64,000 nt of DNA from Carboxydocella thermautotrophica (GCA_003054495.1 CP028514.1:174501-238500); one strand, 5' to 3'. Counted from the first letter of the stretch, positions 54,248 through 63,145 are shown. The notes: generated by a model not told the origin, from the letters alone. Numbers and translations are program-made.

Positions 54248-55316
54248 AGTGGAACTGGGGCGGCGCAGCTATGAGATTCTGGTGGGACGTCAGCTGCTAG
54301 TTCAGATAGGAGAAAGCTTGGCCACCCTGGGTAAAGGGCGGCGGGCACTGGTAGTGACCAACCCCCTGGTCTGGGATTTATACGGGTCAGAAGTGGAAAA
54401 AGGCTTGCGGGAAGCCGGTTTTTCCTGGCGGGTAGCGATTTTGCCGGATGGGGAAGAGTATAAGACTTTGGAATCGGTCCAGACCTTGTATGATCAGGCA
54501 CTGGTTGCCGGTTTGGATCGCCAGAGCTGGATAGTGGCCGTCGGTGGCGGTGTGGTGGGCGATATGGCTGGTTTTGCTGCTGCCACCTTTATGCGCGGTA
54601 TCAATTTTGTGCAGGTTCCCACTACCTTGCTGGCTCAAGTGGATAGCAGTGTGGGGGGTAAAACCGGAGTCAACCACCCCAAAGGCAAAAACCTGATCGG
54701 GGCTTTTTATCAGCCCCGGCTGGTGGTCAGTGACATCGATAGCTTAAACTCCCTGCCAGAACGGGAATGGGCAGCCGGTCTGGCGGAAGTGGTAAAATAT
54801 GGTATGATCTGGAATGAGTTTTTCTTTGAGTTTCTGGAGCAAAATAAAGAAGGAATCTGGCAGAGACAGGCTCAGCCGGTACAGGAAATGGTCAAGGCCT
54901 CCTGCAGCATCAAAGCCCAGGTGGTCAGCCAGGATGAGCAGGAACAGGGGCTAAGGGCTATCCTCAATTTTGGGCATACTTTTGGTCATGGCCTGGAGGC
55001 GCTGGGCCAGTATCGGGAATGGAAGCATGGTGAGGCAGTGGCTGTCGGCATGGTCATGGCCAGCCGGCTGGCTGTCCGGGCTGGCTGGCTGAAAGAGGCA
55101 GCACTGGAACGGCTGGAACGGCTGCTTACGGCCTTTAATTTACCAGTACGGGCCCCGGGGGTAGATCCGGAAGCTCTCTGGCAGGCCATGCTCTATGACA
55201 AAAAAGGCGAGGAAGGGCGTTTAACTTTTATCCTGCCGGATCGCATCGGAGGAGTGAAAATCGTCAAGGAGCTGGATCGCCAGCTGATTTTAGCTGCAAT
55301 TGCGGAGGTGGTATGA
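54225..55316 (+). CDS. aroB: 3-dehydroquinate synthase
   Basis: A 363-residue NAD- and zinc-dependent enzyme forming 3-dehydroquinate from DAHP. VGGGVVGDMAGFAAATFMRG, PTTLLAQVDSSVGGKTGVNH, LPEREWAAGLAEVVKYG and the zinc His residues in NFGHTFGHGLE are seen. It uses a GTG start within aroK; a second GTG nine bases downstream is equally possible. The stop overlaps the tldD start. Confidence 0.96.
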   Translation: MKRVEKVKVELGRRSYEILVGRQLLVQIGESLATLGKGRRALVVTNPLVWDLYGSEVEKGLREAGFSWRVAILPDGEEYKTLESVQTLYDQALVAGLDRQSWIVAVGGGVVGDMAGFAAATFMRGINFVQVPTTLLAQVDSSVGGKTGVNHPKGKNLIGAFYQPRLVVSDIDSLNSLPEREWAAGLAEVVKYGMIWNEFFFEFLEQNKEGIWQRQAQPVQEMVKASCSIKAQVVSQDEQEQGLRAILNFGHTFGHGLEALGQYREWKHGEAVAVGMVMASRLAVRAGWLKEAALERLERLLTAFNLPVRAPGVDPEALWQAMLYDKKGEEGRLTFILPDRIGGVKIVKELDRQLILAAIAEVV

Positions 55317-56731
55317 TGCTGAAATGCGCCGATTGGGTGGCGGTTTTGCAAAAGGCCCTGGCCCGGGGTGGCGATTTTGCCGATATCTTTTTTGAGGAAA
55401 AGGAAACCACCATTATTACCTGTGAGGATAATCGGATTGAACGGATTAATACCGGGATTGACTGTGGTGCCGGGATTCGAGTAATCAGTGGAGAAACTAC
55501 CGCCTATGCCTATACCAATGACCTGTCCCAGTCCGGTCTGGAACAGGCGGCTCAGGTGGCGGCCAAAGGGGTGGCGGGGGCCCAGCCTGGTACATATGTG
55601 TTTGACCTGACTACACCCAGTGCCAGGGTTCCGGCGCCGGTAATCAAGGAACTGCCGGAACAGATTCCGGTAGAAAACAAAGTAGAGGCGGTGCTAGCCG
55701 CCAATACGGCAGCCCGTCAGGCGGATGAGCGGATTCGCCAGGTTTCTGTCACCTATGGGGATGTAAAACAAAAAGTAGTGATTGCCAGCAGTGAGGGCCA
55801 GCTGGTGGAAGATGAACGCCGGCGCCTCAGGTTTGTGGTCAATGCTATCGCAGCAGCAGATGGAGTCATCCAGACCGGTTATAATGCTGTAGGCGGCGTG
55901 GTTGGCTGGGAGTTTTTACAGGAGGAACAGCCAGCGGCTGTGGCCCAGGATGCGGCCAGGCGAGCCGTACTGATGCTGGGGGCTAAACCGGCTCCGGCAG
56001 GCCGAATGCCGGTGGTGATGGCCGGAGAAGCCGGGGGAACCATGGTCCATGAAGCCTGTGGCCATGGCCTGGAGGCTGACCTGGTACAAAAACAGCTATC
56101 GGTTTATCAGGGCAAACTGGGCCAGGAGGTGGCCAGTCCCCTGGTAACGGTGGCCGATGATGCTACCTTAGCAGGCAAGTATGGTTTTTACCGCTATGAT
56201 GATGAAGGCACTCCGGCTCAGCCGGTAACCTTGATCGAAAACGGGGTACTGGTGGATTATCTCTATGACCGGCATACCGCCGGCAAGGAAGGGCGGAAGT
56301 CCAATGGCCATGGGCGGCGGGAGAGCTATCATTACAAGCCCATTCCCCGCATGGCCAATACCTATATCGCTCCTGGTAAGGAGGACCCGGAGGATATTAT
56401 CCGGGATGTGAAATATGGCTTGCTGGTTAAAAAGATGGGTGGCGGACAGGTAAATACAACCAACGGGGATTTTGTTTTCGACGTAGCTGAGGGCTATCTG
56501 ATTGAGGACGGGGAAATCAGGTATCCGGTCCGAGGGGCGACCCTCACCGGCAATGGGCCCCGGGCCCTGCAACAGGTACAGCGGGTGGGTAAAGACTGGG
56601 GCTTTGCCATCGGTACCTGCGGCAAAGACGGACAAGGGGTTCCGGTGAGTGATGCTCAGCCTACCATCTTGCTGGAAGAGTTGGTGGTCGGGGGAACAGC
56701 TACGGGCGAGAAAAAAATTCGCCGGCTGTAA
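55313..56731 (+). CDS. tldD: TldD/PmbA-family metalloprotease
   Basis: A 472-residue TldD-type zinc peptidase. The metal site is HEACGHGLEAD, a HExxxH motif; the N-terminal half is the barrel typical of modulators of gyrase. TldD acts with TldE to degrade unfolded or leader peptides, such as microcin precursors in E. coli. No tldE is adjacent, so the partner is elsewhere or the protein acts alone. It starts within the aroB stop (two adjacent ATGs). A terminator follows. Confidence 0.93.
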   Translation: MMLKCADWVAVLQKALARGGDFADIFFEEKETTIITCEDNRIERINTGIDCGAGIRVISGETTAYAYTNDLSQSGLEQAAQVAAKGVAGAQPGTYVFDLTTPSARVPAPVIKELPEQIPVENKVEAVLAANTAARQADERIRQVSVTYGDVKQKVVIASSEGQLVEDERRRLRFVVNAIAAADGVIQTGYNAVGGVVGWEFLQEEQPAAVAQDAARRAVLMLGAKPAPAGRMPVVMAGEAGGTMVHEACGHGLEADLVQKQLSVYQGKLGQEVASPLVTVADDATLAGKYGFYRYDDEGTPAQPVTLIENGVLVDYLYDRHTAGKEGRKSNGHGRRESYHYKPIPRMANTYIAPGKEDPEDIIRDVKYGLLVKKMGGGQVNTTNGDFVFDVAEGYLIEDGEIRYPVRGATLTGNGPRALQQVQRVGKDWGFAIGTCGKDGQGVPVSDAQPTILLEELVVGGTATGEKKIRRL

Positions 56732-56737
56732 ATAGTT

Positions 56738-56793
56738 CCTCCCTCTTCCGACTCATACTAACAGAGGAAACTGTCAGAAGAGGGAGGTTTTTT
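56738..56793 (+). terminator. Terminator whose right arm holds the glgA ribosome site
   Basis: CCTCCCTCTTC (56738-56748) pairs perfectly with GAAGAGGGAGG (56777-56787), and T6 follows. The glgA ATG is the next base after the T-run, so the GGGAGG in the right arm is also the only ribosome site for glgA. Confidence 0.85.
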
Positions 56794-58278
56794 ATGCTTC
56801 TGGAACGGAATTTAAAGATTTTGCTGGTCTCCGCAGAAGTCGCTCCTTTTGCCAAGACAGGGGGGCTGGCGGATGTGGCGGGCTCCCTGCCCAAAGCCCT
56901 GGCGGTTATGGGTAATGATGTGCGGATCGTTTTACCCCGCTACCGGGAAGTGGGAAAACAGAGCACTGTCACCGATTTTCCTGTGGAATTTGGACCGCGG
57001 CGGGAGACAGCGATTGTCCGGCAAAACTATATCGAGGCTCATTTAGGGGAGATTCATCGACAAATTCCGGTTTACTTTATCGATAACTATCACTATTTTG
57101 ACCGGGACGGCTTTTACTGTCATCATGATGATGGGGAAAGATTTGCTTTCTTCTGTAAGGCGGTGCTGGAAATGCTGCCCCAGCTGGATTTTCAGCCGGA
57201 TATTATTCATTTAAATGACTGGCAAGCGGGGCCCATTGCCCTTTTGCTGGAGGAAAAATATCGCTCCCAGCCGTTTTATGAGAAAATCTCCACCATTTTT
57301 ACCATCCACAATCTGCAGTACCAGGGCCACCATGATCCCTATCTGCTGGATTGGCTGGGAGTAGATCGGCAACGGGTATTCCATCCTGAGGGAGTGGAGT
57401 TTTACGGCAGTTTCAATTTCCTGAAGGCCGGTCTGGTTTATGCCGATAAAATCAATACCGTCAGCCGCACCTATGCCAGGGAAATTCAGACTCCGGAATA
57501 CGGGGAAAGGCTGGATGGGTTATTGAGAAAGAGGGCGGCTGACCTGTCCGGAATCGTCAATGGCATTAACTTCCACGAGTTCGATCCCAGGACCGACCCG
57601 CGCATTTATCGCAACTATGATGCCGACTCACCGGAAATGAAGCGGGAAAACAAATACGCTTTGCAACAGGAACTGGGTCTGCCGGTGCAGGATGTGCCGG
57701 TAATGGGGCTGGTCAGTCGGCTGGTGGAGCAGAAGGGGCTGGATTTGCTGGTAGAAAGCGCAGACCAGTTGCTGGCACGGGATGTCCAGCTGGTAGTGCT
57801 GGGATTGGGAGAGGCGCGCTATGAACAGTTTTTCCGTCAGTTGAAACAGCGTTATCCGGAAAAGGTGGGAGTGTTTATCGGCTTTAATGGGGTGCTGGCC
57901 CAGCGCATCTATGCCGGAGCCGATATCTTTTTGATGCCTTCCCGGTTTGAGCCCTGTGGTTTAGGCCAGCTGATTGCCCTGCGCTATGGCACCATCCCGG
58001 TGGTGCGGGCTACCGGTGGCCTGGCGGATACTGTCCAGGATTTTGATATCCGCACCCAGACCGGCAATGGTTTTGTTTTTGCTGAATATGACGCCCGGGC
58101 CTTTTTGCGGGCGGTAGAACGGGCCCTGGAGATTTATCAGCATCACCCTTATCTCTGGCGTAAACTGGTACTGGGGGCGCTCCGGGAAGATAATTCCTGG
58201 AACAAAGCGGCCGCTGAATACATGGAATTATATGAAGCAGCCCTGGCCAGACGCCTGCATCTGGAAAGAATAGCTTAA
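56794..58278 (+). CDS. glgA: ADP-glucose glycogen synthase GlgA
   Basis: A 494-residue GT5 glycosyltransferase that extends alpha-1,4-glucan from ADP-glucose. The N-terminal KTGGLADVAGSLPKAL binds ADP-glucose; HLNDWQAG and the C-terminal PSRFEPCGLGQL with the EPCG catalytic loop are present. No other glg genes are in the window. Its ribosome site lies in the terminator stem of the preceding gene, so expression may depend on local RNA folding. In clostridia glycogen (granulose) often accumulates before sporulation. Confidence 0.95.
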   Translation: MLLERNLKILLVSAEVAPFAKTGGLADVAGSLPKALAVMGNDVRIVLPRYREVGKQSTVTDFPVEFGPRRETAIVRQNYIEAHLGEIHRQIPVYFIDNYHYFDRDGFYCHHDDGERFAFFCKAVLEMLPQLDFQPDIIHLNDWQAGPIALLLEEKYRSQPFYEKISTIFTIHNLQYQGHHDPYLLDWLGVDRQRVFHPEGVEFYGSFNFLKAGLVYADKINTVSRTYAREIQTPEYGERLDGLLRKRAADLSGIVNGINFHEFDPRTDPRIYRNYDADSPEMKRENKYALQQELGLPVQDVPVMGLVSRLVEQKGLDLLVESADQLLARDVQLVVLGLGEARYEQFFRQLKQRYPEKVGVFIGFNGVLAQRIYAGADIFLMPSRFEPCGLGQLIALRYGTIPVVRATGGLADTVQDFDIRTQTGNGFVFAEYDARAFLRAVERALEIYQHHPYLWRKLVLGALREDNSWNKAAAEYMELYEAALARRLHLERIA

Positions 58279-58285
58279 AGGAAAC

Positions 58286-58310
58286 GCCCCGCTTTAGGGG
58301 CTATTTTTTT
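58286..58310 (+). terminator. Intrinsic terminator after glgA
   Basis: GCCCC and GGGGC pair around GCTTTA, followed by T7. Confidence 0.85.
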
Positions 58311-58447
58311 GGGGTAAGTCAGGCAAGCTGCAGGCATAAAAAATATTTATAGGCATTACCGCTTGATTAAAAATCATTATACTTTACCTACCAGCTCTCC
58401 CAATCTGCTATAATTTGCAACAGAAAAAACTTCAGGGGAGAGATCAG

Positions 58448-58495
58448 ATGTTTAAAGCGTTAACTGTAAAGGAGGAGAGCCCAAATGGCCAATAA
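58448..58495 (+). CDS. Possible 15-residue leader peptide overlapping the DsrE gene start
   Basis: ATG at 58448, seven bases after GGGGAG, opens a 15-codon frame (MFKALTVKEESPNGQ) that ends ten bases inside the next gene. Its codons span the AAGGAGGAG ribosome site of that gene. It may be a coupling upstream frame or chance. A TATAAT at 58409-58414 lies upstream without a good -35. Confidence 0.35.
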   Translation: MFKALTVKEESPNGQ

Positions 58496-58823
58496 GGTAA
58501 TGGTGATTACCAGTGAGGTTTTAGGTAATGGCCCGGAGGAACTGGGGAAATTGCTGATGAAGAATTTCTTTTATACTTTGACCAGTGCTGAGGCACTGCC
58601 TGGCGCCATTTTATTTCTGAACAGTGGAGTGAAATTGCTGGTAGAGGGTTCGGTGGCAGCGGAATCCCTGCAAGTGCTGGCGGAACGGGGCGTAGATCTG
58701 CTGGCCTGTGGCACCTGTCTGGATTATTATCAGCTCAAGGATAAACTGGTAGTGGGCCAGGTTTCCAATATGGCAACCATCCAGGAAAAAATGTTGCAGG
58801 CTGAAACGGTAATAAATTTTTAG
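58485..58823 (+). CDS. DsrE-domain protein matching the C-terminal half of YedF
   Basis: A 112-residue DsrE/YchN-fold protein. SEVLGNGPEELGKLLMKNFF, FLNSGVKLLVEGS, GVDLLACGTCLDYY and VGQVSNM match the C-terminal half of the selenium-metabolism-associated protein YedF. The N-terminal TusA-like half is missing; nothing like it is coded in the 170 bp upstream. The CGTC cysteines could carry sulfur or selenium. The function of these proteins is unproven. AAGGAGGAG ribosome site. Confidence 0.85.
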   Translation: MANKVMVITSEVLGNGPEELGKLLMKNFFYTLTSAEALPGAILFLNSGVKLLVEGSVAAESLQVLAERGVDLLACGTCLDYYQLKDKLVVGQVSNMATIQEKMLQAETVINF

Positions 58824-58828
58824 CGGCG

Positions 58829-58857
58829 GCAGGAATTTGCCGGAAAAAGTAGAATTA
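58829..58857 (+). promoter_or_regulatory. Sigma-H-type promoter of the 79-residue unknown gene
   Basis: -35 GCAGGAATT (58829-58837), 11-bp spacer, -10 GTAGAATTA (58849-58857): a full consensus match. The TTG start codon is 44 bp downstream. Confidence 0.75.
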
Positions 58858-58901
58858 GAGTATATAAACCGGGAGAAGCTGTCAGTAAAGGAGGAGAAGC
58901 A

Positions 58902-59141
58902 TTGGACAAGGTGGAAACCTACCCCCTGAGTCAGTATCCTGCCCTGGTACCGGTATTAAAAGAGGTGCGGCAGGGGGCCCAGGGGCTGAAAGTGCCGGAG
59001 CTTGGTACTCCTTTTGATGGTTGTGCCATTCGCCGCTGCCCGCAGACTATTGATAAAGGCATTTATCTGGTGGTTCTGGAGGAAGACGGACAGATGTTTT
59101 TTGTAGAAGATGATTTGCAGGCATTACCTCCCCTGGCATAA
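58902..59141 (+). CDS. Small protein of unknown function under a sigma-H-type promoter
   Basis: A 79-residue soluble protein (MDKVETYPLSQYPALVP...) that I do not recognise. It has two Cys in GCAIRRCPQ and an otherwise alternating hydrophobic C-terminus (GIYLVVLEEDGQMFFVED) suggesting a small beta-rich fold. TTG start with AAAGGAGGAG upstream, its own promoter and its own terminator support it as a real gene. Its regulation points to a stationary-phase or early-sporulation role. Confidence 0.75.
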   Translation: MDKVETYPLSQYPALVPVLKEVRQGAQGLKVPELGTPFDGCAIRRCPQTIDKGIYLVVLEEDGQMFFVEDDLQALPPLA

Positions 59142-59155
59142 GGCCAGGGTTTTTT
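59131..59155 (+). terminator. Intrinsic terminator after the 79-residue gene
   Basis: CCCTGGC (59131-59137) and GCCAGGG (59143-59149) pair around ATAAG, then T6. It overlaps the stop codon. Confidence 0.82.
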
Positions 59156-59214
59156 GCACATCCTTGATAAAAGTAATGGCACAAGCCATTAAATAAAGCA
59201 AAGGAGTGGTGAGC

Positions 59215-59742
59215 ATGAGCGAGAAAAAAACTGTTGCCAACCTTTTAGCTGCTTTTGCCGGGGAAAGCCAGGCGCGCAACAAGTACACCTTTTTTGCCAG
59301 CATTGCCCGCAAGGAAGGCTGGCTGGAGATTGCCGAAATTTTTGAGGAGACTGCCAAGAACGAAAAAGAGCATGCCGAGGTTATTATTAAACTGCTGAAA
59401 AAACTGGGTGACAGCAAAATGAATCTGAAAGCGGCCATCGAAGGGGAAACCTATGAATGGCAGGATATGTATCCGGAATTTGAACGGGTGGCCCGGGAAG
59501 AAGGAGAAGAGGAAGCGGCCCGTTTCTTTGCGGAAGTGCAGAAAGTGGAAAAATTTCATGCCGAACGCTTCCAGCAGTTATTGAAACAGCTGGAAGAAGG
59601 CACTCTGCTGAAAAAACCGGAAACCATCCACTGGCAGTGCCGGGAATGCGGTTATATCTGGGAAGGCAACGAACCGCCAGCAGTTTGCCCGCTCTGTGGC
59701 CATGAGCGCAGCTATTACAAACCTATGCCCAGGGAATGCTAA
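59215..59742 (+). CDS. rbr: Rubrerythrin
   Basis: A 175-residue peroxidase protecting anaerobes from H2O2. The N-terminal four-helix di-iron domain has the Glu/His ligand motifs in [21 protein letters not shown] and [10 protein letters not shown]. The C-terminal rubredoxin domain has CRECG and [11 protein letters not shown]. Start at 59215 follows AAGGAGTGG. The next gene, also with a rubredoxin-like domain, begins 23 bp later and may act with it. Confidence 0.96.
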   Translation: MSEKKTVANLLAAFAGESQARNKYTFFASIARKEGWLEIAEIFEETAKNEKEHAEVIIKLLKKLGDSKMNLKAAIEGETYEWQDMYPEFERVAREEGEEEAARFFAEVQKVEKFHAERFQQLLKQLEEGTLLKKPETIHWQCRECGYIWEGNEPPAVCPLCGHERSYYKPMPREC

Positions 59743-59765
59743 GTTTTCGAGAGGAGGCAAGAGAG

Positions 59766-60098
59766 ATGATGTGGAAATGCGGTGTTTGCGGATATATCTA
59801 TGATGGAGAACAGGCTCCCGATAATTGCCCCAAGTGCGGTGCCCCGAAAGAGAAATTCAGTCAGGTTCCCCAGGAGACGGTGGATCTGATTTTAAAGGCC
59901 CGGCGGACCAATGACATACATATGGAACTGGCAGGTCTTCTGGACCATGTTCTGGCTCTGGCCGAGGAAGGGATTGAACTTAACCTTGATCCCCCCTGTG
60001 TGGGCATTTTCACCAGAGCCAAAACCTGTGCCTGGGAACTGAGACAGGCTATTAAAGCGGAAATAGTGGGGCATATCAGTAAAGGCAAATGGGGTTAA
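59766..60098 (+). CDS. Rubredoxin-domain protein with helical extension
   Basis: A 110-residue protein. Residues 1-40 form a rubredoxin-like iron site ([27 protein letters not shown]). The C-terminal 70 residues are predicted helical, with two further Cys (PPCVG and KTCAWEL), and match nothing I can name. It could be an electron donor for rubrerythrin. Two adjacent ATGs (59766, 59769) follow GAGGAGG; the first is given. A terminator follows. Confidence 0.85.
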   Translation: MMWKCGVCGYIYDGEQAPDNCPKCGAPKEKFSQVPQETVDLILKARRTNDIHMELAGLLDHVLALAEEGIELNLDPPCVGIFTRAKTCAWELRQAIKAEIVGHISKGKWG

Positions 60099-60103
60099 AA
60101 GAT

Positions 60104-60130
60104 TGGCCGCAGCGAGCGGCCATTTTTTTT
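60104..60130 (+). terminator. Intrinsic terminator between convergent genes
   Basis: TGGCCGC (60104-60110) and GCGGCCA (60116-60122) pair around AGCGA, with T8 after. It faces the converging MFS gene. Confidence 0.88.
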
Positions 60131-60161
60131 CGGGAACTATTAGGCTCAAAGACTGGAAGAA

Positions 60162-61334
60162 TTATTGCCTGGCTTTCGTTTGTAAGGAATAGCGATTAAA
60201 CTGGAACAGCAACAGCAAGGCAAGCAGGGCAGGTGCCAGTAGCCAGGTTAGAGCCGGGATAAGACCAGAGCTTTCGGCCTGGTGCCCGGTCAAAAAAAGG
60301 CCGAGACTGCCCAGGCCAAAGCCCAGGCCCTGCATCATGCCGGAAGCCATACCGGCAAAGTCTGGTAACAGCTCCTGGGCCATAACGATAGTCAGAGGGA
60401 AAGAGGCGGAAAGGGCAGCACCCAGCAGGCCCAGATTCAGCCATAATAGCCAGCCGTTGCTGACTAAAGTAAGGCCCAGGAAAACCACGGCCGCACTCAT
60501 GCTGAACCAGAACACCCGCCGGGCCCCCCAGCGGTCAGCCCAGCGGCCGGCCATCAAGGTGCCGATGGTACCGGCAAAGAGAAACCAGGTGAGAGCGAGA
60601 CCGGCGATTTCGCCCCGATAGCCTTTTTCTACCATCAGCTGAACGGCAAAACTGTTAAAAGCCATCTGAATCCAGGAGCGCAAACTGACAATCAGGTTTA
60701 ACAAAATTAAAGGCATTAAAGGCAGCTGCCGCCACTGCTGGCGCAGAAGCGAAGCCGCACTGGTGGTAGACTGCGGGTTAATGCGCACACTGGCAACAGA
60801 GGAAATTGCCAGCAACAGGGAGGTAATCACTCCCGGGATGGCTAGCCAGGCCGTACTGACCAGACCATAATGCAAGGCTATGGGTACAGCGATAACAGGG
60901 GTAAGGGCGTAGCCCAGACTGCCAGCTGTTATGTAGGCAGATAGGACAGAGCCTTTATTGTATGCTGCTACCTGGGTGGTTACTACCGAACCCAGAGGGT
61001 GGTAGAGGGCGTTGGCCATACCGGCCAGAGAAACGGCCAGCAGCATAAAGGGTAATCCAGGCACCCAGGCCACTGCTGTCATGGCCAGGGAAATAATAGC
61101 ACCTGTTACGGCCAGGTGCCAGCCTTTGCCCCGGCTGTCTGCCCACAGGCCCAGCAAAGGTTGCAGGGTGGCGGAAAACATGGAAAGGACCAGCATCAGG
61201 GTACTCTGCTGGCCTAGAGTTAATCCTCTCTCCTTTCCCAGTAGATAAAGGAGAGGGGGTACAAAATTCATATAAAAATCGATCCAGAAGTGGTTAAAAG
61301 CTAGAACGGCCAACTGGAAAGTACGTCGCTGCAT
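60162..61334 (-). CDS. Major facilitator superfamily transporter, fosmidomycin-resistance-like
   Basis: A 390-residue protein with about 12 membrane helices, the only minus-strand gene here. The N-terminal NHFWIDFYMNFVPPLLYLL and ALYHPLGSVV resemble the Fsr (fosmidomycin resistance) group of drug exporters; the MFS loop LLGLWADSRGKGWH and its second-half counterpart AGRWADRWGARR are present. AGGTGA lies before the ATG. Substrate unknown. It shares an intergenic region with the chemoreceptor gene transcribed in the other direction. Confidence 0.85.
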   Translation of the reverse strand: MQRRTFQLAVLAFNHFWIDFYMNFVPPLLYLLGKERGLTLGQQSTLMLVLSMFSATLQPLLGLWADSRGKGWHLAVTGAIISLAMTAVAWVPGLPFMLLAVSLAGMANALYHPLGSVVTTQVAAYNKGSVLSAYITAGSLGYALTPVIAVPIALHYGLVSTAWLAIPGVITSLLLAISSVASVRINPQSTTSAASLLRQQWRQLPLMPLILLNLIVSLRSWIQMAFNSFAVQLMVEKGYRGEIAGLALTWFLFAGTIGTLMAGRWADRWGARRVFWFSMSAAVVFLGLTLVSNGWLLWLNLGLLGAALSASFPLTIVMAQELLPDFAGMASGMMQGLGFGLGSLGLFLTGHQAESSGLIPALTWLLAPALLALLLLFQFNRYSLQTKARQ

Positions 61335-61369
61335 AGATATTCACCTGCCAGAAAAACTCGATAGTATCC

Positions 61370-61398
61370 ATTATAGACCTGTATTAATAGAAAAACAA
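61370..61398 (-). promoter_or_regulatory. Possible sigma-A promoter of the MFS gene
   Basis: On the minus strand, TTGTTT (61398-61393), 17-bp spacer, perfect TATAAT (61375-61370). The start codon is about 35 bp further. Confidence 0.5.
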
Positions 61399-61420
61399 CC
61401 TTATTTTTTCTTTTCTTTCG

Positions 61421-61449
61421 ACAGGAATTGCTCGGAAAATGTCGAATTG
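61421..61449 (+). promoter_or_regulatory. Sigma-H-type promoter of the second chemoreceptor
   Basis: -35 ACAGGAATT (61421-61429), 11-bp spacer, -10 GTCGAATTG (61441-61449). The start codon is 33 bp downstream. Confidence 0.72.
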
Positions 61450-61482
61450 TGAACATTAGAATTTTTAAACGGGGGGAGCGGA

Positions 61483-63090
61483 ATGACTATTAAGCGGCAG
61501 ATTTGGTATAGTGTCATTGCCTTCTGGTTAATGGGAGTGGTACAAGCGGTAGCGGCCTTTACCGGTCTGGCAACTCCTGCTTTTGTGCTTGTTTTCGGAT
61601 TGCTGATGATTATCGGGGCCTTTCTGGCAGGCTGGCTTTTGCTGGGCCGTATCCTGCCTCGGCTGGAAAGAGTGCAGAAAGTAGCAGCACGGGTACGGGT
61701 GGGCGATATGACGGTACAGGCGGACATAGACGGAAAGGACGAGATTGCGGATTTAGCCAGAGACCTCAATGGGATTGGGGCCCACTTGCAGGGTATTATC
61801 CATTCCCTGAAGGAGAACAGTTATGAAATAGGAGATCGGTCCAAATTGCTGGCCCAGGCAGCGCAGACGGCAGCGGCAGCCACCAGCCAGCTGGCAACAG
61901 CGGTTAATGAGGTAGCAGCTGGTACCAATGAGCAATCAGCCAAGTTGCAGGAAGTAACTGATTTGGCCCGGCAGCTGGCGGAAGCCATCGACCAGATCGC
62001 CAGAGGAGCGGAGGAACAGGCCAGCCATGTCAGTGAAACAGCCCGTCTGACGGAGATGATGGCAGGTCGGCTGGCCCAGCTGGAAATGGCTTTGCAGCAG
62101 TTACAGCTGGCTGCCCAGACCACCCTGAATTCCGGCCAAAGCGGGCGACAGGCAGTGGAAGAAACTATTGCTGGTATGCAGCGCATCCAGACTGAGGTAG
62201 AAAAAGTAGGGGTGGTGGTGGCCAGATTAGGGGAACATTCCACCCAGATCGGCAATATTATTCAGGTAATTGATGAAATCGCGGAGCAGACCAACTTGCT
62301 GGCTCTAAATGCAGCGATAGAAGCAGCCAGAGCCGGTGAGCATGGTAAAGGCTTTGCGGTAGTCGCCGATGAGGTACGAAAACTGGCAGAACGGTCAGGC
62401 CGGGCGACAAAGGAAATCGCCCAGCTGATTAACAATATCCAGTCCGGTATCGAAGAAGCCGTTCATGCCATGGGACGCAGTCAGAAAGAGGTAACCAGCG
62501 GAGTAGAACTGGCGGCTGGAGCCGGGCAGGCTTTAGCGGATATTCTGGCCAACCTGGAACAGACCGGGATTGTGATGCAGGAAATGGTCCAATCTCTGGC
62601 GGCAATGGCAGAAGCCAATGAGTCAGTGGTGAAAGCCGTCAGCAATGTGGCAGCTATAACCGAGGAAAATACGGCCTCTACTGAAGAAATGGCTGCCAAT
62701 TCCGCTCAGGTTCTCAACGCCCTGGCCGAAGTGGCCATGGCAGTAGAGGCCCAGGCAGCAGCCAGTGAAGAAATGGCTGCAACCGCCCAGGAAATGAATC
62801 GTACGACCGGGGAAGTAGCGAAAATGGCTACCGACTTACAGACTATTTCCGAGAAATTACGGGAATGTCTGGGAGAGTTTCAGCTTTATCCCATTGAACG
62901 CCCCTGCTGGGAAATCCAAAACTGTCCCACTGAGCGCAAGGAAATGTGTCCAGCCTACCAAAACGAAGAGCTGCGCTGCTGGTTGATTAGTGGCACCTGG
63001 TGTGGAGGTGTCAAACAGGGAGATAAGGATGCCAAGCGCCATAACTGCATGAACTGCACTGCTTTCAAGGAAATGATGCGTTTGAAATAG
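61483..63090 (+). CDS. Chemoreceptor with minimal outer loop and Cys-rich cytoplasmic tail
   Basis: A 535-residue MCP. Two close membrane helices (about 8-28 and 33-55) leave almost no extracellular domain. A HAMP domain (about 55-108) and a signalling coiled coil with [16 protein letters not shown] follow. The last 55 residues hold seven Cys ([26 protein letters not shown]), resembling a CW...CW-type Cys-rich module seen at the ends of some signalling proteins; it may bind metal or an Fe-S cluster. Sensing is therefore likely cytoplasmic, perhaps of redox state. Ribosome site GGGGGGAG. Confidence 0.93.
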   Translation: MTIKRQIWYSVIAFWLMGVVQAVAAFTGLATPAFVLVFGLLMIIGAFLAGWLLLGRILPRLERVQKVAARVRVGDMTVQADIDGKDEIADLARDLNGIGAHLQGIIHSLKENSYEIGDRSKLLAQAAQTAAAATSQLATAVNEVAAGTNEQSAKLQEVTDLARQLAEAIDQIARGAEEQASHVSETARLTEMMAGRLAQLEMALQQLQLAAQTTLNSGQSGRQAVEETIAGMQRIQTEVEKVGVVVARLGEHSTQIGNIIQVIDEIAEQTNLLALNAAIEAARAGEHGKGFAVVADEVRKLAERSGRATKEIAQLINNIQSGIEEAVHAMGRSQKEVTSGVELAAGAGQALADILANLEQTGIVMQEMVQSLAAMAEANESVVKAVSNVAAITEENTASTEEMAANSAQVLNALAEVAMAVEAQAAASEEMAATAQEMNRTTGEVAKMATDLQTISEKLRECLGEFQLYPIERPCWEIQNCPTERKEMCPAYQNEELRCWLISGTWCGGVKQGDKDAKRHNCMNCTAFKEMMRLK

Positions 63091-63117
63091 GGAGCTGCGG
63101 CTCCCTTCAATTTTTTT
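63090..63117 (+). terminator. Intrinsic terminator after the second chemoreceptor
   Basis: GGGAGC and GCTCCC pair around TGCG, followed by TTCAA and T7. It begins on the last base of the stop codon. Confidence 0.82.
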
Positions 63118-63145
63118 GAGAGGCCAGGGTTTTTTGTGGTAAAAT
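63116..63145 (+). promoter_or_regulatory. Sigma-A-type promoter of ldh
   Basis: -35 TTGAGA (63116-63121), 18-bp spacer, -10 TAAAAT (63140-63145). The ldh start is 23 bp downstream. Confidence 0.6.
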
